Assembly: GCA_022496805.1 (NCBI GenBank)
Contig: CM040087.1
Coordinates: 34,868,253-34,932,252 of the forward strand
Length of the DNA stretch: 64,000 nucleotides
Source of the DNA: Pohlia nutans
Lineage: Eukaryota; Streptophyta; Bryopsida; Bryales; Mniaceae
Direction of reading: 5' to 3'
Position numbers and translations under genes: made by a program. Positions 1-14,000 of the stretch are shown here, one piece after another; position 1 is the first letter of the stretch; each line of letters starts with the position of its first letter. Under the pieces are notes generated by a model. It ran no database searches and was not told the origin of the DNA. It worked only from the letters and a program-made list of their open reading frames with translations.

Positions 1-837
1 TAATTGAAGTGTTTTTTTTTTTTTATGATTTTATGTATTAAGATCATGTAATTGTATTACTTACCATTATTCTATCTAACTAATAAAGTTCGTCTATTTC
101 GTGAATTTTGAGATTTGATAAGTTTGAGAAAATTTTACTCATTGGCCTTGCTTTAATAGGCTTAACGTTACGGTGCATTGTCTTCAAGGACATTCATTTG
201 TTGTAAGTTGTTCAATTGTGTTTCAAGGCCTCTTCAATAATCAGTTGTGCAATGGCTGTTGCACTTGCACAAAGGGGGTTCTACTGTATGTGATTCTACC
301 CAAGCTGTTATTGGAGCGTCTAGAGGTTGTTTGTGGTAAATTAAGGGAGGCAGCTTTTAATTAGTGCCTTCTATCAGGCTCTGGCTTTGGACTTGTGTTC
401 TGCGCCGTTGATCTAAAATACAATCACTTTTACCACAACCCACAATCAATTTAACAAATATAATTTAATTATTAATGATTTATGATTTAATAAATCATTT
501 TTACCACAAACCACATTCAATTTAATAACTTATGTAAAAACCATAATTAGTGCCAATATTATACCTAGTATTATACGTCTTCGTTTATTGTTAAGGTAAT
601 TAATATAAGAATTTCATGATTTCTACTTTCTAATTTATCACAATATAGTATTCGTCATTCGTAGTGCAAAGATTAATGAAGCCCTAGTTGTATAAGACGT
701 GAAAATTTAAGTTACTTCACATAATGGTCTTTAAGGGCAAAATAGAACAGTTATAAGATGACCATTCAAGAATTGTGAAAGATTAGGTTACATTGTAGAA
801 AAGGATGATAGCCTGATAAAGCTACATCCTCCAAAAA

Positions 838-1020
838 TAGTGTGAATTTTGAGAGATATATTTTTGGTAAGAATTTTTTTTGAAAAGTTACAAAAATTAG
901 AAGGTGTTATAGGCACCATAGTTGCAACTATATACATAGTGTTAAAGACGGAATTTCTAGGGCACATAAAATGAGTTAGTCATAAGTCGTTCTATGTGAA
1001 ATGCTTAATAGTGGTACTTT
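838..1020. repeat. Degraded dispersed repeat, copy A
   Basis: This AT-rich stretch matches 47284-47470 in the same orientation, sharing blocks such as ACAAAAATTAGA and GTTGCAACTATATACAT. It appears to be a diverged interspersed repeat; I see no terminal repeats or coding potential. The rest of 1-2740 holds only short chance ORFs and no recognisable gene. Confidence 0.6.
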
Positions 1021-2653
1021 TATCATGCCCTTCTTCAAAACCCTGCCCGAAAACTGTCGATTGTTGACTCGCGGCTCGCCGGCTCATCAACTCGCTTACA
1101 AACCCTACAACTATTGGAAAGTCACAAGTGGAATCTATAGTTGTCAATACCATTTTTCTAAGCCAGCTTTGATTTACGGTCCTCACTAGAATTATGAGCT
1201 TGAAGATGACTTTCCTTCTGACTATGTCCAATTAAAAGCAGAAAATTTATCAAATTTTTAATTAGTGTATGTTTTGCTTTCCAAGTCTTATAGATTCTAA
1301 ATATTGATCATTTCATTGGACCCTAGAGAATTTAGCTCCAATGACTAACTCAAATACTCCTCATATTCCATTTTTCATAATTTAATTCAGTTTGTAGTTA
1401 TGAAACTCATGATGAAATTTGATTAAAATCCATAACTCTCACACGGTATGTTTAAAAGCAAGAAAATGATTTCGGTACAACCATCTTCATAGAGAGTTTT
1501 TTGATTGTATAAAAAAAAAAGTTGTTGGTGGGACATGCAGTCAACGTTACATACAAATTACACAACAAAACAAACAAACTGCCTTATTTAATATATAGAT
1601 TGAATCGACACTATGTGCTCCTAGGTGGTATATGTAGGGGGTCCAAAATTACCATGGGACACTTGGCAACACATGCCATGCTCCAAAATTATAGTCACTC
1701 ATGCTTCTTTTTGATTCCGCTTCCTACTAGAAATGAAATTATTCACACTTTTGTTCACATCTAAATTTAAAGAGTGAAAATTGGGTCCGTAAAAAATTAC
1801 TTCACTTCTGCTTTTGCTTACACCGTATAAAAGACCCTTGAGAGATGAGTGGTTGAGTGGTTGGGGAATTTAAAAGATTGTTTATTTTTTTTAAATGTGT
1901 TTCTTTTTTAAAACCATTTCTCTAAAAAAAATCAAACGGAATAGTATGAACAGTAGTTACAATGACGTTCTTTTTAAGTCGGAGCTAATTTTCAAAAAAA
2001 TTGTAGTATTAATAACTATAAGTTCCACTTGGGTCTTTCCAACACTTATAGAGTACGTAAACGAGCCGTGAGCAAGTAGTTTTGGAGTAGGGTTTTTTAT
2101 GATGTAACTTAGACTTTCACATCTTTGAATGGTATTCCCATGATTGGTCCATTCTGTCCTTGAAGACCATTATGTTAAGTAATCTAGTCTCGAGGAAGTC
2201 ACTTAGTGTAAATTTTGGGTACGTATGAGCGTACAAAGGGTATTTAATGGGGGCTATGAAATAATTGGAATATTCTACTATGTATATTATATTTGGAGTA
2301 TATTCCATATATATTCTAGGAATATTTCTAAAATATTCCCAATTTGGTTTTATAACACCATATATTACTTCTATAAATTTATAATTTTTATCTCAAATGA
2401 ATAAAAGACACCCTATATTTGTTCTCTCATAGTTATCTAAATTCTTAACAGTGACTTCCCCGGGAATCTAGTCTTTCACATTTTTTTAATTTTAGGGCCT
2501 TTCATTTCATCACTAGTGAAGCAAAGCGATAATATAGTTTACCTTTTTGTGGTGTAAGATAAAGAAAATATATTACAGTTATTATTCCTTCAAATATTAT
2601 AAAAACCTTTCTATACGAATATTTTTATAAAAAATCATGAATATTTATTAAAG

Positions 2654-2655
<2 letters not shown>

Positions 2656-2685
<30 letters not shown>
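2656..2685. repeat. (TA)n microsatellite
   Basis: About 15 uninterrupted TA dinucleotides in an otherwise gene-free AT-rich region. Confidence 0.9.
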
Positions 2686-2689
<4 letters not shown>

Positions 2690-2743
2690 AAATATAGACA
2701 ATATTGTTAAATCATCATAGTAACAAGAAATATACAAAACAAT

Positions 2744-3045
2744 AGAGTTAACCAAAAACAGGAGAGGAGTTGGAGAGGAGTTCCCTCTTTATAATTAGAT
2801 TTTTTGACAAGCATTGTTCATGAATAGTGCTCATGGTTGGGGCTCTTGGTATGGGGGAGCGGATGGGAACTCTCTTCTAGCATTGGGGAGGTCACGAGTT
2901 CCACGCCCCATGGTGGCGCAATGTCTTGTTTTAGATTATTCTTCAACTCACCTTCAACTAGTTTTGCTGTTTTTTGAACTCAAAACTAATTGAAGGTGAG
3001 TATGAGGTGAGTTTCCTCTTTGGGACACTCTTTTTGGTTAACTCT
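2744..3045. mobile_element. MITE, AGAGTTA family, TSD AAT
   Basis: The element starts AGAGTTAACCAAAAA and ends with its inverse TTTTTGGTTAACTCT. Both sides carry AAT (2741-2743 and 3046-3048), a 3-bp target duplication. It is 302 bp and non-coding. Other members of this group are at 26948, 31263, 38386, 59048 and 60114. The transposase superfamily is not identifiable from the ends alone; 3-bp duplications are seen in PIF/Harbinger and CACTA elements. Confidence 0.75.
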
Positions 3046-3199
3046 AATACATATCTCATATAAATCAAATAGCACATTGTTTGACAAAGTAGTGCAATTC
3101 GAACTGATTACTCTATTTAGTATAGTATGACTTGTGGCAACAATTAGAACAATTATTTTGTTTAAAAGTTGTATTTAATATGTTTATCCTTGTACACTA

Positions 3200-3471
3200 C
3201 CGTAGTACCACTGTTGGGTTGCCAAAAAATAATTCAAAAAATAAAAAACATGAAAAATTGGAAATTATGAGGTCAAAATAACGAAAATAGAATAAATGAT
3301 TTCAAGCTATATTTTGCTAGTTCTAAGTTGTTTTGGGTCATTTTGGGTAATTTTTAATAAAAAAATTGCTCCAAAATGATAATCAAGAAATTAATTTCTT
3401 GAGGAACAAACCTTATTTTTCAAAAATGTTAAATATTTGTTCTTGGAGTGGCGACCCAGTTATGGTACTAC
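3200..3471. mobile_element. MITE, GTAGTACCAY family
   Basis: The inverted ends are CCGTAGTACCACTGTTGGGT and the inverse of CCAGTTATGGTACTAC. The interior, TTGCCAAAAAATAATTCAAA and onward, matches the elements at 44013-44270 and, more distantly, 24148-24400. Non-coding, about 270 bp. The duplicated target is not clear. Confidence 0.65.
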
Positions 3472-4299
3472 AATACCTATATATTACACAGATAATTATA
3501 ATAGCAAGACTTGAGTATGATCTCTACTTCACAACTATGGAGGTTGTTATGACCCTTCTAAATCCACAAAAGAAATTGTAAACCAAAAAGCAAACAAAAA
3601 ATAAATGGATAACAACTACAAGAACTGTAGGCACACATAATGTTCTTGAGCCTCTCCACTGCTCACTTTTAAATCTCAAGCACTTGTCAAAGGATCCGAG
3701 GAATCACAAAGAAATTTCTCTAAGTTCCGTCGGTCTGATATATGTTGCTACAATGTAAAGGATGTGGTCCAACAAGGCATTAAAAACCTCATACAAGTTC
3801 AAAATATGAGCTTTTTAAAAAAAAGCCTAGGGGTTCAAATTAAGAGTTATTCCTTCTAACCGTATATAGGATAAAACATTTTGAATAAAATACATCTTTT
3901 CTCATCTTGACAATAATTACTACCGTGTGCTTATCTTTATAGAATGTCATCAATGTTAAAGGCTCGGGTTAAAGGTTTTTATCCCTTTACCTTATTTGGA
4001 CTTGACTCAAAAGTTTTCATCTTTTTCAACTTTTGAAGGTCGTTAATTGAACTTTTTTATTATCATCCCTTGCTTTGAGGACAAGTAATTACAAGTCACA
4101 ATTGTGTTTCATTTTATTCTTTCATAACAGAAGACTTAAAAGTGACAACCACATTTCATCCCTTTATTTGTATAATTTCTATAATATTACAGGACTATTG
4201 TTTTTAGAAATATGATATGTTTTACTACGTACATTGGAATCATTATGCAAAACTTGTTTCGTCCACATTCTTATCGAGAACTTTTTGATAGTATTGAAC

Positions 4300-4612
4300 A
4301 TACCCCTCGGGGGGTGCACTCTACATTATGTTTGAGAATCACGTACGTTCATGACCCCTTCTAAAAACCCCCTTGTATACGAGAGGTGGTATGTCCAAAT
4401 ACCTTTGAATACAGATGTTTTTGTTTTAAATATATGTTTAGTGTAAGTATACGTGAATATTTTCAGTTCTAAATGTGTTTATAATATGTATACGTAGTAC
4501 GGTAATGATTAAATTAATACCCCTTCTGTGCACTCACGTATACTTGTACATATTTAGTACTGTGCATCTCGAGACATACCCATGTCGGCTGGACAATCAC
4601 TTAGATTCCAAT
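4300..4612. repeat. Dispersed repeat, copy A
   Basis: This segment matches 62776-63075 in direct orientation, including the shared block GTGCACTCTACATTATGTTT and the following GAGAATCAC. The copies differ by many substitutions and small gaps. There are no recognisable coding motifs or termini. From 4613 to 5529 I see nothing beyond AT-rich sequence. Confidence 0.65.
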
Positions 4613-5529
4613 TGCCATTGCAAAGGGACAAAACAAATAAGATACTAGTGTGGCTTATGACACAACCAAGACTCTAAATGTTTGATATAGCACCAATTGT
4701 TTGTGGTAGTCCATGTTGTATATGTACGCTTGATTTTGAAATAAAATGCTAGTTTTTTTTTCAAATGAACATAGAAGATTTTTTAATTTTTTTTTGAAAT
4801 TCATTAAAATGACAAATTTAATATTTTCATCTTGAAATTTTTTATGACTGGGTGAAATCATTATGCTTCAATAGTGATGAAGTTGTTCATATAAGTTTTA
4901 TTATGGTTCAGTAGAGGTGGTCATAGTGTACACAACATCGGGCACCCATGACATTGATTTTTAAAAAAACTTTTTATTATTTTTTAAATCTAAAAAATCT
5001 AAAAAAATCTAAATGAACATTTTCTAAAAAACAATCGTTGTGATGTCGCTCAACTTTTCTTTGTTGACAATTCTATGTAACATTGCAAAGTCCTAGTTTA
5101 TATTTGGATTTGACCTTCATATCTGTATATTTCTCTGAATTTCGCCTTTTCATTCATAGACAGAGGCAATAAAAAAATTGTCCTTATATCGTGAACTTTA
5201 TTCAACCATTTGAGAGATAAAACTAAATTTGGAAAAAAGTAACAAAATAAAACATCTCTGAACCTCTGGAAATGAAAATTGCGTATTTCAAAATGTATGT
5301 AAGATTTTGACATTGATGTTTACCAAAAATGCTTTTTTACTACACCAAAATAGTTGTTTAGCATAGTAAGTAACTAACAAGAATAAAAATTAATATGTTC
5401 AATTGATCTAGCAATGCCAACACTATGCATCACGAATGCTATAACGCCACCATCACAAGTGATATTAGATATCGTACCCATTGTCAAGGTTGACATCTCA
5501 TTTCAAATTTTAAAATCTTATACAAATAT

Positions 5530-5753
5530 ACTACACTAAATAGGTAGATTAGTGTTAAATAATTATAAGATTTGAAAATATTATAGATTTTTACTCTCGA
5601 ATTTTTTTTTTACCAAAGACATTGATTCCAATACTATTGAAAGATCCCCATCTTGACCAATATAGAGGGTAAAAAAATTGGTCAATAGTAAAAACTTATA
5701 ACATGTTTATGTAAATTAGTGTATCTAACACTAATCTACCTATTTAGTGTAGT
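5530..5753. mobile_element. MITE, CTACACTAAATAGG family, copy 1
   Basis: The ends are near-perfect inverted repeats of about 27 bp beginning CTACACTAAATAGGTAGATT. Copies about 222 bp long occur at 22010-22231 (inverted) and 35071-35292 (same orientation). The three copies look highly similar, so the family probably spread fairly recently. No coding capacity. Confidence 0.8.
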
Positions 5754-6004
5754 GATAGCAGTTGCAAATCTAACTGTATGCATAGATTTTAAAATTCATT
5801 ATGTACAACTTTCATTCAAACATCAAGTTCAAAACATCCTTCTTAATTGCAATTTATTTGCAAAACTGCCCAATGTGAAGAGGGGTAAGGACGAGGTGAA
5901 ATCAGGAAAGCAAATCATGGGGGATTTTTTTAATGTGACAAAAGCCGGTAAATCAAATCAAGTGTTGTGTGGAAATTACTATTCCAGTGACCCAAGCAAG
6001 TCCT

Positions 6005-8036
6005 GTCGGTGCTGAGTACCGCATCATGAGAGCCACGCGGTCACGGGGTCCATACCCAGGCGAACGCCGGGTACGAGGCGGGTAGCACACCCGTGGGCCC
6101 GTGGACGGGCGCCCGGGCGACGACTTTCCGGGGCAGGGAGGCCCATGATTGGGTGAGGATGGATCTCAAGTCAAACCGGCAAAAAGGCACTTCTCGGCAA
6201 TGAAACCCGCCACACTCACTCACAGTATCAAACTCCCCTACTACTAAAAATTCACGAGTACTACTACTACTACTACTACTGTGGATTGCTCCAGGAAACT
6301 GCAAATGATCTCGTTACAGTATTCAAATGGCTAAACCCCGTGCACACAGGGCGCGGCGACGAATCCGAGGTAAAAATTCTTCCCACGAGCAAGCGCAGTG
6401 ATGCAGCCGAATCATTCAAGGCGAGGTGGCAGAATCGGATACAGGGGCAGAATCAATGCTGGTACTGCTCGAAGAGCGATTAATGGAACGACAGCGCCAC
6501 GCCATCCAGTCAGCCGTTGAATGAAGGAACTGAAGGAAGGAAAAAGGAACTGAAGGAAAAGAAGGAAAAAAATAACAATGAAGGCCGGGATCAGGGCGTG
6601 CCTTTGATTTTAATCATTTGGGGAGGCAGAGAGCCATCTGTGATCGTATGATGGGCGAAAAAAAGACCGTAGACGGATTGGGGGTTCCCCTTACTGACTG
6701 ATCAACGCCACCACTAGTAGTACTACTTCTTACATGAGTTGAGAGTCGTTCTGTTCTGCCAGTCTCATCTCACCCTGCCTGGCTAAGATTATATTCGTAG
6801 GATTATACATTACCACTGTGGAAGGACTACAACAACAACAACATCAACACCACTGACCAAGGCAAGGCAAGGCAAGGCGGGTGGTTTTCTTTCTTTCCAC
6901 AATGGACAATAGAAGAAGCGAACAATACTCCACTCGTGGGATGCTAAAAGGCAGCAGCAGCCCTCGCTCTTGTTTCTATCGTCTCTCGCCTGTTGTTTCC
7001 CTTCCTCATCGTGGAGGCGCTGCTGTAATGGATTGAACGGGATTCGGTTGTTGTTGCGATGTGCTAGGTCAGGTATGTGCAAAAAGTTTCCGCCGCTCGC
7101 TCGAATTGAAGCTTGAGGGTTTCGTTTGTTTTTTGGGTTTTGTGAGTTGACGGCGAGGGACCGGGGTTGTTTTGGAGACAAATTTAGGGTTATGAATTTG
7201 TGTTCGCGACGTTGCAGTGCTTTTATTGAGGGGGGATTCTGTTGTTGTGATGTGCTAGGTCAGGCATGTAGAGTTCGCCTCTCTATGTCTCACTCCAAAT
7301 TGAAGTTTGTAGGGAAGAGTTCATCTCTGTTTTTTTCTTCTTTCGGTTTGCGGGTTGATGGCGAGGGAGGCGACGTTCGTGCGCGGTCGTTTTGATGTTG
7401 GGGAGACACTGGAACGACAAATTTAGGGTTAGGAATTTCTCTGTGTGTATGTGTGTGTGAGGTCGGGGGGTTGGGATTGCAGAAGGCTTTTTACTTTTTG
7501 TGTTTTTGTGTCTGTGTATTTCGTGAGGGTTAGCTGTTGTCGTCGTCGTTGTTGTTATGCATTGAAAAGTACGATAGCGTTCACCGAGGTATGCAAGTTG
7601 AAGAAGAAATCAATCGCTTGGCATATTGTATTCATTTGGGAACATCTCACATTTGCGGTTCTTGTTTCTGAGGCGGTGGCAAGTAGCAGCCTTATTACTG
7701 TTCTCTGATAATCACATAGATTAAGTTGCATGCTTGCTGATTACAGAGATATGTGTTCAGTAAGCGACTTGAGTTCCTTTCTTGCAGCATACGTGAGCAT
7801 CCATTATTTATATCCGGATTGTTTTGGTGGCATTGTCATACATAATGAACTGATTGTTCTATTTTTAGGCACTTAAAAAATTCTGCTAACATCGCTCGTT
7901 CGATTTCTATCCCCAGGGGGATTCGCGAGGAATTAGGGTTGACTACCCTACATAACTCACGGGAGTTTTGCGCTTCTTCTTATTGTTCATAATTTTGCTG
8001 TGTCTGCAGGTGCCGCTTTACGAGAACTGAACAACG
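6005..8036 (+). promoter_or_regulatory. Promoter and 5' leader of the RLT-like gene
   Basis: Base composition changes sharply at about 6000 from AT-rich repeats to a GC-rich, repeat-poor stretch (6005-6480) with a (TAC)n run near 6260, as expected for a gene start region. A good donor, AGGTCAG/GTATGTG, lies at 7072/7073 and an acceptor, TGTCTGCAG, ends at 8009, just before the ATG at 8037. The leader therefore probably contains at least one intron. The transcription start is not visible; it may lie near 6800-7050. Confidence 0.5.
7041..7440 (+). repeat. Imperfect tandem duplication in the leader
   Basis: Two units of about 190-200 bp each contain TGTGCTAGGTCAGG, then an AATTGAAG block, then ACAAATTTAGGGTTA. 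The first starts near 7045, the second near 7237. The putative donor GTATGTG in unit 1 is GCATGTA in unit 2, so only the first unit keeps a GT donor at this place. Confidence 0.7.
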
Positions 8037-11000
8037 ATGGAGTCCGTTGACAGGAGGCGTCTCTCTCCTGAGGATAACAACTTTAAAAGGAGAATGAAGA
8101 CACCCGTGCAGCTAGAAGCTTTGGAGAGGGTGTACGCAGGTCTTTCTTGAAAACCAACTGAGTGCTTTTTTTTTTTTTTTTTTTTGTCCGTTCAATCTAC
8201 ACGTTTGAGATGCGAAATAAAATATATATTCTTCTTGTTTTTCAATGGAAGGGGCTCATATGTTCCTAGCTGTGTGTGTGTGTAACAGATGACCGGTACC
8301 CATCGGAGATAATTAGAGCCGAGCTGTCCACTCTGCTGAACCTCACCGACAAGCAGCTGCAGATGTGGTTCTGCCACCGACGTTTGAAAGACAGGAAAGA
8401 GAAAGACGAAGACAGTCCAAGTGCTGCTGTTGCTGTGAACGTGAACAATGCGAATAACGTGTCTCGCAAAAAGCAACGAACCGAAAAACCACAGAGCCAG
8501 TCAAAGTACGCCGTGCAGCTTGCCTCCGAGCCTGCTGATACCGCCATGGTATCTGGTGGTCAGTATGCCGAGGAGTATGTGTACGAGAATGCCACAGAAA
8601 GGTTCACTCCAGAGGTGAGGGAGTTCCACAATTCTCTCGATTATTAGATATGTGTTTGCTTTTTTAATACTTCCTGGATCTGCCACTGCTGTTCTGTCTC
8701 TCCTGTTGTTTGAAGTTGTTTGCCAATACATATCTTATGGTGGGATGTTGCGGCGATGCCATCACGCTTAAATACAAGGGCAAAACGGTTATGTCTGAGG
8801 CTGTGGCTCTGTGCTGTTGGTCCAGTGTTCCCCGTGATTTAGCCATGCTTTTGCTCATATTTTTAGCACGGATTTCTGTTGCAGGAACCAAAGCCACGCT
8901 CAAGGAAATCCGGTCCTAGAGAGGGAACAACCTTTCCCGGCAAACGAAGGAATCAGGCTCTTGCTTCCAAAGTGGCCAAGGCAGAAGCGGCTGCAATAGC
9001 TGCAGTGGAGGCGCAGTTGGGGGAGCCCCTCAGAGAGGATGGCCCTCCTCTGGGGGTGGAGTTTGATCCCCTTCCTCCTGGTGCTTTCAGTACAACAAAC
9101 GGTGGGAATTAATTTGCAACTCTATCCTGTCAATTGTTATTTGCGTGTTGTCGAGTTTTAGCACGTCTTTAAAAAGTTGGGTGTTCATGAATCTCCTTTT
9201 GAAAATAATCTATGGAAGGCTCTCATCTGAGTTTTAAAACTTCAATTGGTGTTTTTGCTCTTTTAAATCCAATTAGTAGAAAGAGTATGTTTGTCTTGTG
9301 ACTGATCTTGTGAGTGTTCTTTTTATAGTGGCAGCAGAGGAAATGCCAGCAGAGCCCACACCTGCTATGGAACCAGAGCACTTTCCAACTGAGCGAATGT
9401 ATGAGATTCCAGAGTTGCAAAACAATAGGACGCCTGTGCCGGTACTAATTTCAAACTCTCACCTCATCCATGCGTTTTAGGTGGTTTTTGTTTCTTTTTT
9501 TTTGTGTGTTTGTGTGTGTGTGTGTCTTTCGAGAGAGTTGCATGTGGTTCTTGGTTAATAGTTGCATTAATCCAAAGCATTTTTGACTGACTCAAGTACT
9601 GCATGCAGTCTGCACCCCTGGGCCTGCCTCCTGTACCAATCCACAATCCAAGCGGATCTAAGCGGAAATCTATGGGACCTCCGTCTGCTCCTCATCCTCA
9701 TACTACTGTTCATTATGAACCTCGTCCTCCTGTGAGAGAGTACCAGTTCCTACCCGAACAGCCTGAACCACAACGCCTGGAAGAACCTCAATACTTCGAA
9801 AGACCAACACCACTGAATCTATTTCCAACCCCTGATAGAACTTTGGAATTGCTGCAACAGTCGAGGGTTTGTATCTTCTTTTGACTCATTTCACCCTTAG
9901 CCTTGCTCCTGCTGGGGGAGGTTTGTTGCTGCTTGTTGGCGGAAGATTAGGACTCGTGTCATCTGCTTGAAAAAACAATTTGTTGTCTGGTGGCAACCCC
10001 TGATTTGTGTAACCTGTATTGTATAATACAGGCGGAGGAGGCCAGGTTGCAGAAAGAGGTAGAGCTGCACGAGAAACGAATACGAAAGGAGTTAGAGAAG
10101 CAGGAGATTCAGAGGAGAAAGGTAATACCAATGCTCTTGAAACTTTGCATACAATAATAGTGAACCTACTGTGTAGTTTTAGTTTAAAGAGTGGTCACTG
10201 GATTTGGCTCAACACTTGTTATTGAATCGGGAGTCTGTTTTTTGCTCTAAAGTTTCTTACTTTCCTCTAATATCAAATGCGCAGCGCGAAGAACAAATAC
10301 GAAAAGAGCAAGACAGACTTGAGCTTCAAAGGAAGAAAGAAGAAGAGAGAGTTCGCCGTGACAGATTGAGAGAGCAGGAGCGCATCGAGAAGGAGCAAAA
10401 GAAGGAAGCTGAACGCCTAGAGAAGGAAAGCATCAGGGTACGTGTGAATAGGGAGCTGAACTTGGTCTCTTCAGATGCACTGGCAGATGATATTAGTTTC
10501 TTTACGTCACTGTCATTTTTCTTTAAACTCTTTTTTAATTCATTGAAGTTTGCCTCCGCATTATTTGGGGTTGCAGCATTTGCTAAGAATGTGATCTAAA
10601 CTTGATTGTTGCATTGATTTCCCAGATGGAAAAGCAGCGCCGTCGCGAAGAAGCTCGCAAAGAGAAACAGGCTGCTAAAATGAAAGCTGCCAATGAGAGG
10701 GCTCTGGCAAAACGGCTCGCCAAAGAAATGACAGATCTTATGGATGACGAAGAATTGGAGCGTATGGAAGCAATTGCAGCTGCATCTTCTTTGAATCTTA
10801 CTTTCTTGACGCCTTTCGGCAAGAATGGGATGGATACTTTTCAAGGTGAAAGGATACACTGAATCATTCTATTCCTGTTTTGACGGCCTTGACCATCACA
10901 TTTTAGGAGAGGTAAATGAACTGGTACACATGTGTGATCGTGGACCCGCAATAATACTATTGTTTTTTTTTTTCCTTGTTTGCAGTTGAGCTCAAGGCCT

Positions 11001-14000
11001 TCCCACCTCCTACTGTGCGGATGAAGCCTGTTGTGTCTATCCAGCCTTGGTCAAACTCTGATCTGAATGTCGGAAACCTACTTTTGGTAATATTGCAACT
11101 CTCTACCCATTAACATGAAGGCGATGATTATCCTGTGATCACAATGTGCAAATGTGGTTTGTATTTCACTGTAAGTACATGAATGCTTGTTTGAGAAATA
11201 TGTATTAAACGTAACTGGCCCTGTCGTTGCAGGTGTGGAGATTTTTGACAACGTTTGCAGATGTCGTTGGACTCTGGCCATTCACACTGGACGAGCTCGT
11301 ACAAGCATTTCATGATTATGTATGTTCTGTTACATTTTGGGCCTCAGTCATTCACCTCTTAGATAATGTTTTGGAGAGCTAATGCTCTACAATTGCTGTG
11401 ACGTTGCTCTGGACCTCACTCTTATTTGACACGGTTGGAATGGCAATTGTTTTTTGTAGCAACAACTGTCTTTTTATTCGTAAGTGTTTAACAAAAAACC
11501 ATTTTATACAACAATTGAGATGTTGCTAATGTAGTACTCACACAAACTCCAGGATTCTAGACTTCTTGGGGAGATTCACGTGGCGCTTCTGAAAACGTTG
11601 GTAAGAGACATTGAGGAGGCAGCGCAAGCCGTTTCGGGTGGTATGGTTGGTCAGCGAGATGCCATTGCTATGGCTGCCGGTGGCCATCCTCAACTTGTCG
11701 AGGCTGTAAGTTTGTTGACTTTTCCACATAATTTAGTTCTAGTAAAAAACCTGCATGTGTCGAAAACAGCATTATTATTATAATTGTTGTTGTTGTTGCT
11801 GCTGCAAAGTCAACGATGCATGCTGTTGGCCTTCATTAACTTGGATAACATGTCTGTCGGTTTTCTTTGCAGGCTTTTGCATGGGGGTTCGATATTAGGG
11901 AATGGGGAAAACACGTCAATCCTCTTACGTGGCCAGAAATTCTGCGTCAGTTTGCTTTGGCAGCCGGTTTTGGACCCAAGTGGAAGACCCGGAAGATAAC
12001 AACACCTGATCGATCGAAAGAAACAACAACTGAGGTGAATGCTTTGTAATCCTCACATTGTGTTCTATGGTTCTCTATACTACTCCTGTCCCTATGTCAA
12101 TAGATGAATTACACTCAAAACTCTCTTATATCACGTCTTTAATAACCAACGTACATGAGTTCAGAACTTGGCAGGTGGAAAGTGTCCAATCACATGTGTA
12201 CTTGGTAGCAAATATTCTCTGCAGATACTGGAAGGTGATAGTGGAGAGTGTGATAATAGTGAGTTTTTAGTGTAATTTAAATCTATCTTCACTCGTTCAC
12301 CTGAGTTAATATGCATTTTTTCACGTTTTTCACGTTTCTACAGGGAGAAGATGGAGAAGATATTGTGGCCAATCTTCGATCTGGTGCAGCTGCAGCAACT
12401 GCGGTTGCCTCTATGCAAGGCAGAGGCTTGGGTCATTTACGCCGCTCTCAATACAGGCTGACCCCGGGAACCGTGAAATATGCTGCTTTCCATGTGCTAT
12501 CTATTGCTGGAGACAAGGGTCTAAACATTTCTGAGGTGGCAGATCGGATTCAGGTACCAACATTCAGGCTCCTAATCGTTTAAGCGAGCTCATTATACAC
12601 CACCACAGGCACCAGATTATTACTCCCTCTGTCGCACTGAAAAACCTGGGGTTTTTGACATTTTTTGTTTTTGCAATATTTGTCCTATATTTTATACTTC
12701 AAACGTGAACCCTGTCCATTTCAACAGGGTGGACAATGAGAGTGACACAAATACTACATACTACTATTAAAAATAAACCATTTTGAAAGTATTGAGACGG
12801 CTTTTTTGGTAAAAAAAGCGTTAAGTTAGAACACGGGTTTTTTTGGTGGGACAGAGGGAGTATTTCTTTTTATGCGTGATGAAGTAAGAATGGAATACAG
12901 GAGTTTGTTTTGATTTTTTGTTTGACGTTTGATTGTTGTCATAGGGATCGGGATTGCGCGACTTAACTTCGAGTAGGACTCCAGAGGCATCGATTGCTGC
13001 TGCTCTCTCAAGAGACACTGTCCTGTTTGAGCGGACTGCACCCTCTACATACTGTGTTCGGTCTCAATTCCGCAAAGATAACGAAGATGCTGATGAGATC
13101 CTCAGTGCTGCAAGAGAGAGGATTCGGCTTTTCCAAAGTGGCTTGGTGGATGGAGAGGAAGCTGATAAGGATGGTGATGAAGCTGATAGAGAAGAGTACG
13201 AGTCTGAAGGGCAGGATGTTGATGATGTAGAGGTATGAGCGGATTGTTGAATCAGAGATTTAACACCTAAGCGTCCACTGTGTATTTTCTGTAGTGTAGG
13301 AAAATTGGACCCTCTGCTGCAAATCATCTGTTTGTGTGAAAACGACACGATTGACACTGTTGATCTTGTAGTATAGAACAAGAGCTTTAAATCGATGCAT
13401 TGCAATCAGAAAACCGAGGTAAAATGAGAAAATGCCACTGTTGCAAAGTTCAGTGATGCAGATGGCCATATTGGGCGTTTTACACGCTTAAGTCATCAAA
13501 TGCCCCTCTTGCATGTCAAGTTCTTCTATGTTGTATGTATATTTATCTTTTACCTGTTTCTAAGAATTTGCAAATAATGGTTATTGGTTGTCTCCAGGAA
13601 ATGGAGGAAGATTTGGAGGATGGCGTTTCAGATCCATCTGAGAAGAGAGCCGTTGCGAAGGTTGAATCTGATTCAAAGGAGATTAAAAATGTGAAGCATC
13701 TAGCGGGCCCTGGAGTTAGTAAGGGACCTGATACTAGAGGATCGAAATCCAATGCGGTCAGTGTTCCTGCAAATAAAGAGGAAGAGGATGACGAAGATGA
13801 CGAAGAAGAGGAAGAAGAAGAAGAACACGCCTTGGTGAAGGCGGAAAGTCTGCAGGAGGATCAAAAGGGCGGGATCCAGCTTGAAGAGGAGACTGAAATT
13901 GACGAGAGCCAGGTATGAAGAGAATTGCGTACATGCTGTACTAATATATACTTATTATATTGACCTTCACTTCTGCTATCTTAACCCCTAAGTGCCCAAA

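Noticed and set aside
6041..6304. 87-codon minus-strand ORF in the GC-rich stretch before RLT
   Set aside because: GC-rich promoter composition and a (TAC)n run give a Ser-rich frame; no family resemblance.
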